From positions 37,299 through 101,298 of the forward strand of contig KV424034.1 in assembly GCA_001632435.1 (NCBI GenBank): a DNA stretch of 64,000 bases, written 5' to 3'. The position numbers and the translations under genes were made by a program. This document shows, one piece after another, positions 60,001 through 64,000 of the stretch. Numbering within the stretch: position 1 is the first letter of the stretch; every line of letters starts with the position of its first letter. The DNA comes from Calocera cornea HHB12733. Its lineage: Eukaryota > Basidiomycota > Dacrymycetes > Dacrymycetales > Dacrymycetaceae. A model generated the notes under the pieces. It did not search any database, was not told where the DNA came from, and saw only the letters and a program-made list of their open reading frames with translations.

Positions 60001-61062
60001 TTCGGTGCCCCACCTACTGCTCCGACGTTCGGCGGTCTCAGCTTCGGCAAGAAGCCAGATACTGACCCAACTAAGGACGCCTCGAAGGAAACACCGAAAC
60101 CCTTAGCGTTCGGTGCATTCGGATCCGCGTTTGGTGCTGCGTCTGGTAGCGCAAATGCGGCGTTGAAAACAGGTGGCAATAGCCTTGGCTTGACCACTCC
60201 TGATACTGGGGCTTCCAAACCGGCCTTCTCTGTATTTGGGAGCGCTGATGCAAAACCAGCACCTGTCTTCGGGAGTCAGCCCCTTGGAGGAGCAGGATCA
60301 GCAGGCGTAAGTACACCCTCCGCTGCAGAGAAGCCGAAGACGCCTCCCCCGAAAGAGTCCTCACCAGACAAGATGGAGACCAGTCCTGTACGTGACGTGA
60401 AGGCCAACTCTCTCGGTGCCCAGACTACGACACCCGGCGGTGCACCTCCCACAAAGTCCATCTTTCCCACCTTCGGGACATCCACACCATCGGCAAACCT
60501 CTTTGGAGGCGGAGCTTCCTCGAACATTTTCGGCGGAACTGCCTCTCCCAACCCCACGAGTAAGGAAGGCTCTACTCCAGCCAATCTGTTTGGTGCACCC
60601 AGTGCGGGTTCCGCCTTCTCGTTCAGTTTCGGTGCCAACGGCAGTGCTGCGGCCAATCCCTTCGCTGGAGCAAATAGCGGTCCTTCTCCATTTGGCAACC
60701 CTTTCGGTAAACCTCCCATCGATGGTGCCGCAACAAACGGTGGAACGGCAACTCCTTCTGTATTTGGAGCATCTGCGACAGTGGCCACCCCCGAGCGACC
60801 ACAGTCATCTGGCTTCCCGTTTGGTGCGCCGCCCAGTACAGGCTTCGCATTCGGTCAACCGGCGCAGTCGTCACCTTTCGGAGGAAGTTCAACTGGCCTT
60901 CCAGCGGGCACGCCGCCCCTGAGTTTTGGGGCCGTTGCACCATCCGGTGACGCGGCTAGTAATGGGCTTCAATCACCTGCCGGAGGTTCCTTCAATCTCG
61001 GGGCCGCTGATAACACAGCGAGACGGGTCAAGGGTCTTCCATCACGGAGAAAGCGGATGTAG
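57048..61062 (+). CDS. FG-repeat nucleoporin, Nup1/NUP153-like basket type, ~1268 aa
   Basis: A nuclear-pore protein whose FG repeats bind transport receptors. Five exons: 57048-57740, 57790-58030, 58087-58434, 58485-59080 and 59134-61062. The N-terminal ~625 residues are basic, Pro/Ser-rich and disordered, with a possible amphipathic helix (SLLGSLARLVSNPLGWLRGG) that could bind membrane. From ~residue 630 on, many F.FG, GFGxx and xxFG motifs (AFGAGLSPF, FSFGANGSA, SVFGASA, FGFGTNG) are spaced by Ser/Thr/Pro linkers. The C-terminus RRVKGLPSRRKRM is a strong basic, NLS-like tail seen in fungal basket nucleoporins. The assignment to a particular Nup is uncertain. Confidence 0.83.
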
Positions 61063-61435
61063 CGGCTCGTTGTCTTGTTTTGTTGTCGCCTCTTACGCAC
61101 ATTCCGCCTGTCACCCCACAAACAATGCGATACTAGCCAATGCAACATATGTCTAACCATTGAATGACGGTCCCATTGAATTATACCATCATTTGAATCC
61201 TTCCCATCGCCCAGCCTTAGTGGGTGTGGGAAGACGGCTTGTTGTCATTCTCATCAGGATAGAGCTGTGGCTTTGGTCAGCTCTTGTATCCAAACTGAAA
61301 CGTGTCGCGGGTCTTTCGCACTGCGGCCACGTGCCCTCGGGTTGGGCAATCGATATCATTGTTCTACCAGTAGCTACTGTATCTAAGAGAAGGAAAGAGA
61401 GTGATTGTACTTACTTACTATGTATTGCGATCTAC
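61063..61435. other. Convergent 3' spacer
   Basis: 373 bp between two convergent stops; no gene or repeat noted. Confidence 0.45.
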
Positions 61436-63262
61436 CTATTTGCAAGCCGCTTGCATCATCGTCTCAAGCTCCCGTATTGTGAGTTGCGGCTTGTTCTCCG
61501 CACACTTCTTCAGGCTGTCGTATTTTGTGTCCGACAATTTCGCCATCTTGATCATCAGCGGCCGCTTTCTGGTGACCGTCTGCCACTGAATGCCAAGACT
61601 TTCTGCCACATAGCGTTTCCCGTCGGGCGTCTCCATGATTCTTGGGTTCAGGATCTGTAGCTTCTTGAGACAACATAGAAGGAATGTGGGCCACGATAAT
61701 CACCATCCAATCTCCACCGTGGCGATGATAGTCTATCCAATCGCCTGAAGTCCGGGAGCTATGGCCGCGGTTGACAGGCTTCTTCACAACGATATCAATG
61801 AGATCCTTGTGGAAAGGCGGGTATTGACTGGCCGTGGGGTGAGGACGCGGAAGGGCTGTAGGCTGAGATGGCTCAGCATGCCGGGGCAGGACCGACTGAG
61901 GTGGAGGAGCGGACGGATAACCAGACGGGTGACTCGGAGCAGGAGGTGGGTACGCATACGGGTGAGCCTCGGCAGGAGCCGGTTGCCCATACAAGAGAAT
62001 CGGTGCAGGAGACGGGGCCTGCGCGTGGGGACGAGCGGGCGACGGTGAAAAGTTAGGGTTAGGAACGTGCCCGTCCAGCCCATGCATTGCTGGGATAACG
62101 GTCAGCGACTACAAGCCATAGGTGAGAGAAGCAAGGGAAAAGGGAAATAGACAGCAACCGCAAATTCCAAGAAGGATCCACACCGTAGAAGGTACAAATG
62201 AGCAACCACGTAGCCGAGCCAGCAGCAAGAAAATATGCAAGACAGTGAGCGGATAGCGCTGATCGGGGCGGATCTCGCTGCCGATGATGCCGCTGGGGTT
62301 TCCCCGCCCGTTGATGACGAGCAGAATGGTCATCTTTCCGGGCTCCGGGGGTGAGACAACATGCTGATCTCACCCAAACGGAGAATGAAACAAAGAAAGT
62401 CGACAGGAAAGAAGAAAGAAAACCTCGAACTCCTCAGCTTACCATACATGAGACTGTGGTCAGGAGGGCCACGTGGCGTGGATGTGATGATTATATTGGT
62501 AACGTTGACTATATTGGTAACGTTGACACCACTGTGTCTGTTCCCCATGCCTTGGCCCCCGGGGAGGGAGGGGTCGTCGTTACTCGTGGTGTTTCCGGCT
62601 GTCTACGATTAGATAAGTACGTATATAGAAGGAAATGTACATATATGCGCACCCATGTACGGTCATGTCCCTGGTCCCCCTTACGGTACTTGTTGGGAGG
62701 TGGAGGAGAGTCAGGCCGCTTGTTCGGGGCCCTCGAGGACTTCTTGACCTGCCCGCCGGGGGGAGAATCGCCCGGACCATCCATATCGCTGGACGAGGTG
62801 GACCGCGCCGTGGTGGAGGGCGAATCTGGGCCATAGCGATCAGCATACATGCACAACTGAGTTGCATGCTCGATGAAAATGCCTTGCATAATGAGGGCAC
62901 TTTCAAGATGTTCAGGTAGAACAGCTCGTCACCGAGCGCAAAGTATTGACGAGGCAAGGGGAAACGAGCCCCGAGCCAAGCTCATCGCCGGGAGGCCCAG
63001 GGGTACCACCCAATCACCACGGAGAACTAGATACCCGCAACCAGACTGCGTTGTATTAGATGCAGGACTCACCATAGCGGACCGGGGGGGATCTACCATG
63101 AAGGGCAATGTCTGTGGCGACCTTGTACCGCCCATCAGATTGTGCCTTTGAGAGGCCGACCAATTCGTGGACCCAGTTATTGTTTTGGCGGCCCAAGCTG
63201 TCGACGACGTCCGGAACACGCGTGGACGAGGAGTTATAGGAATGGGCAGGGGTTGCAAGCAT
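61436..63262 (-). CDS. Five-exon gene of unknown function (~375 aa) with two enlarged introns
   Basis: Exons: 63262-63073, 62825-62653, 62602-62443, 62089-61704 and 61654-61436; all five join in one frame. The N-terminus is MLATPAHSYNSSSTRVPDVV, followed by a hydrophilic SerPro-rich part (KKSSRAPNKRPDSPPPPNKY), an Asn/Thr/Ile patch (VNVTNIVNVTNIIITSTPRG) and a long Pro/Tyr/Ala-rich segment (PAPSHPSGYPSAPPPQS). The C-terminal ~110 residues look folded: KDLIDIVVKKPVNRGHSS, RIMETPDGKRYVAESLG, TRKRPLMIKMAKLS. I do not recognise the family. Three introns are normal (49-50 nt), but those at 62826-63072 and 62090-62442 are 247 and 353 nt and contain pieces of MFS transporter 2. Alternative: the upper exons belong to a separate or broken gene. 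Confidence 0.6.
62185..62358 (-). pseudogene. MFS transporter 2 fragment (3' part), inside an intron
   Basis: The minus strand reads LLVINGRGNPSGIIGSEI, then DQRYPLTV, against VLAINGWGNLGGIIGSEI, then DYRYPLTV, in the intact gene (around 49700-49885). DNA homology continues through GGCTCGGCTACGT and CATTTGTACCTTC with frame breaks. It is wholly inside the intron 62090-62442. Confidence 0.87.
62855..63025 (+). pseudogene. MFS transporter 2 fragment (5' part, exon 1), inside an intron
   Basis: The plus strand matches exon 1 of the intact gene around 48295-48465, for example AAGATGTTCAGGTAGAACAG followed by TCGTCACCGAG, then the GCAAGGGG/GAGCC and ACCACCC segments, with small gaps and frame breaks. 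It lies inside the intron 62826-63072, on the opposite strand to the 3' piece. Confidence 0.87.
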
Positions 63263-64000
63263 TGTTAAGGATAAACGGGAGGGGGGGCAAGTTTCGCTGA
63301 AAGATTGGGGGAAAGCGGGAGGGGAGGAGCAGCTTTCGCACGAGAGGCCTATATACACGACGAGCTCAGATGCGGAAGCAGTCTAATCCTCGTCGATCGG
63401 AATGTTGCGCCGCCGACTGAAACATCAAACAGTCCACCAGCGGTTTCCAACACAGATCATCTGTGCTGCTAGAAAGGTAGTAGAGGCAGTATCGATAGAA
63501 TGTATTCTTTTCTTTTCCTTCGTATCGAAGCAATCGACGCTTCGAATCGTCGATACGGTCGGGTTCGGCGCACGCTGGCCCGCGCTGTCTTCGATTCGGG
63601 CCGTTGGTATGCCGATCGGGCACAGCCCGTAGTATAGAAACCCTCCCATACGCCTTCGGGCCCCAATGCGATCTCTTTCCCATTCGACCTCGTTGCTTAC
63701 TTCGTGCGCTCATTGGCCATTCGAGGCCCCGATTCGACATCGATATCGACACTTACATTATTATCTACTACAACAATTCGACGCTACTATCGAACAGTGC
63801 CCCTCCCAGCGTCTCGCAGCCTACAGCCCGATATTTGGGTATAGGTACATTGGAGCCCAACGCGAGGGATTTCTGGTTGGGGTTACTACAGCGGGCGAGC
63901 GAAAATTCGTCGGGGCGTCCAGCGACCCGAGACCCATCTGCAACCGTGACGCTCCGCAGCGGCAGACCCTTTCGGAGCCAGATACCGACATATCAACCGC
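63263..64000. other. Right-edge region, no gene assigned
   Basis: 738 bp. From about 63500 to 63800 the sequence is rich in CGAT/TCGA words. From roughly 63690 to the window end one plus-strand frame is open (…ARYLGIGTLEPNARDFWLGL…) without an ATG I can justify; it could be an exon of a gene continuing beyond the window. Confidence 0.35.

Overview
The window is fungal nuclear DNA, most likely from an Agaricomycete basidiomycete. It is GC-rich and gene-dense, with many introns of about 47-53 nt that have GT-AG ends and frequent CTGAC-like branch sites. Conserved eukaryotic proteins are encoded with several short exons. I placed exon boundaries by frame continuity and family similarity; coordinates are for the coding part only.

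Layout, left to right: 5' part of the proteasome subunit RPN8 (-), a secreted-type alpha/beta hydrolase (+), an unrecognised protein (+), fibrillarin NOP1 (+), vacuolar carboxypeptidase CPS1 (+), two tandem isopenicillin-N-synthase-like 2-oxoglutarate (2OG) oxygenases (-), an allantoate/pantothenate-type MFS transporter (+) and a UBP3/USP10-like deubiquitinase (-). Next come a 2 kb mosaic of broken gene pieces (19.25-21.1 kb), an M24 aminopeptidase (-), a DUF202 protein (+), a gene-poor stretch, a CPL1-like cysteine-rich secreted protein (+), an unresolved intron-rich locus (-), an APH-type kinase (+) and a third 2OG oxygenase (-). Then follow splicing factor SYF1 (-), uracil phosphoribosyltransferase FUR1 (-), the proteasome chaperone RPN14/PAAF1 (-), an expansin-like protein (-), a repeat-rich 2 kb gap, a disordered hypothetical protein (-), and a TauD-family dioxygenase (-) divergent from a second MFS transporter (+). 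The right end has a WD40 protein (-) divergent from SPT16 (+), an FG nucleoporin (+) and a five-exon gene of unknown function (-).

Most genes are housekeeping: proteasome (RPN8, RPN14), deubiquitination, rRNA methylation, splicing, nucleotide salvage, FACT chromatin remodelling, nuclear pore. The TauD dioxygenase and its divergent transporter look like a small uptake-plus-catabolism unit, possibly for sulfonates.

The most unusual feature is a set of DNA-level gene fragments whose intact parents lie in this same window. Pieces of SYF1, FUR1, the 48 kb MFS gene, the M24 peptidase and a 2OG oxygenase are stitched together at 19.25-21.1 kb. Pieces of the TauD gene and SPT16 are joined at 42.5 kb. 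Two pieces of the 48 kb MFS gene sit, in opposite orientations, inside two enlarged introns of the gene at 61.4-63.3 kb. Only fragments whose parents are in the window could be recognised, so the real extent is probably larger.
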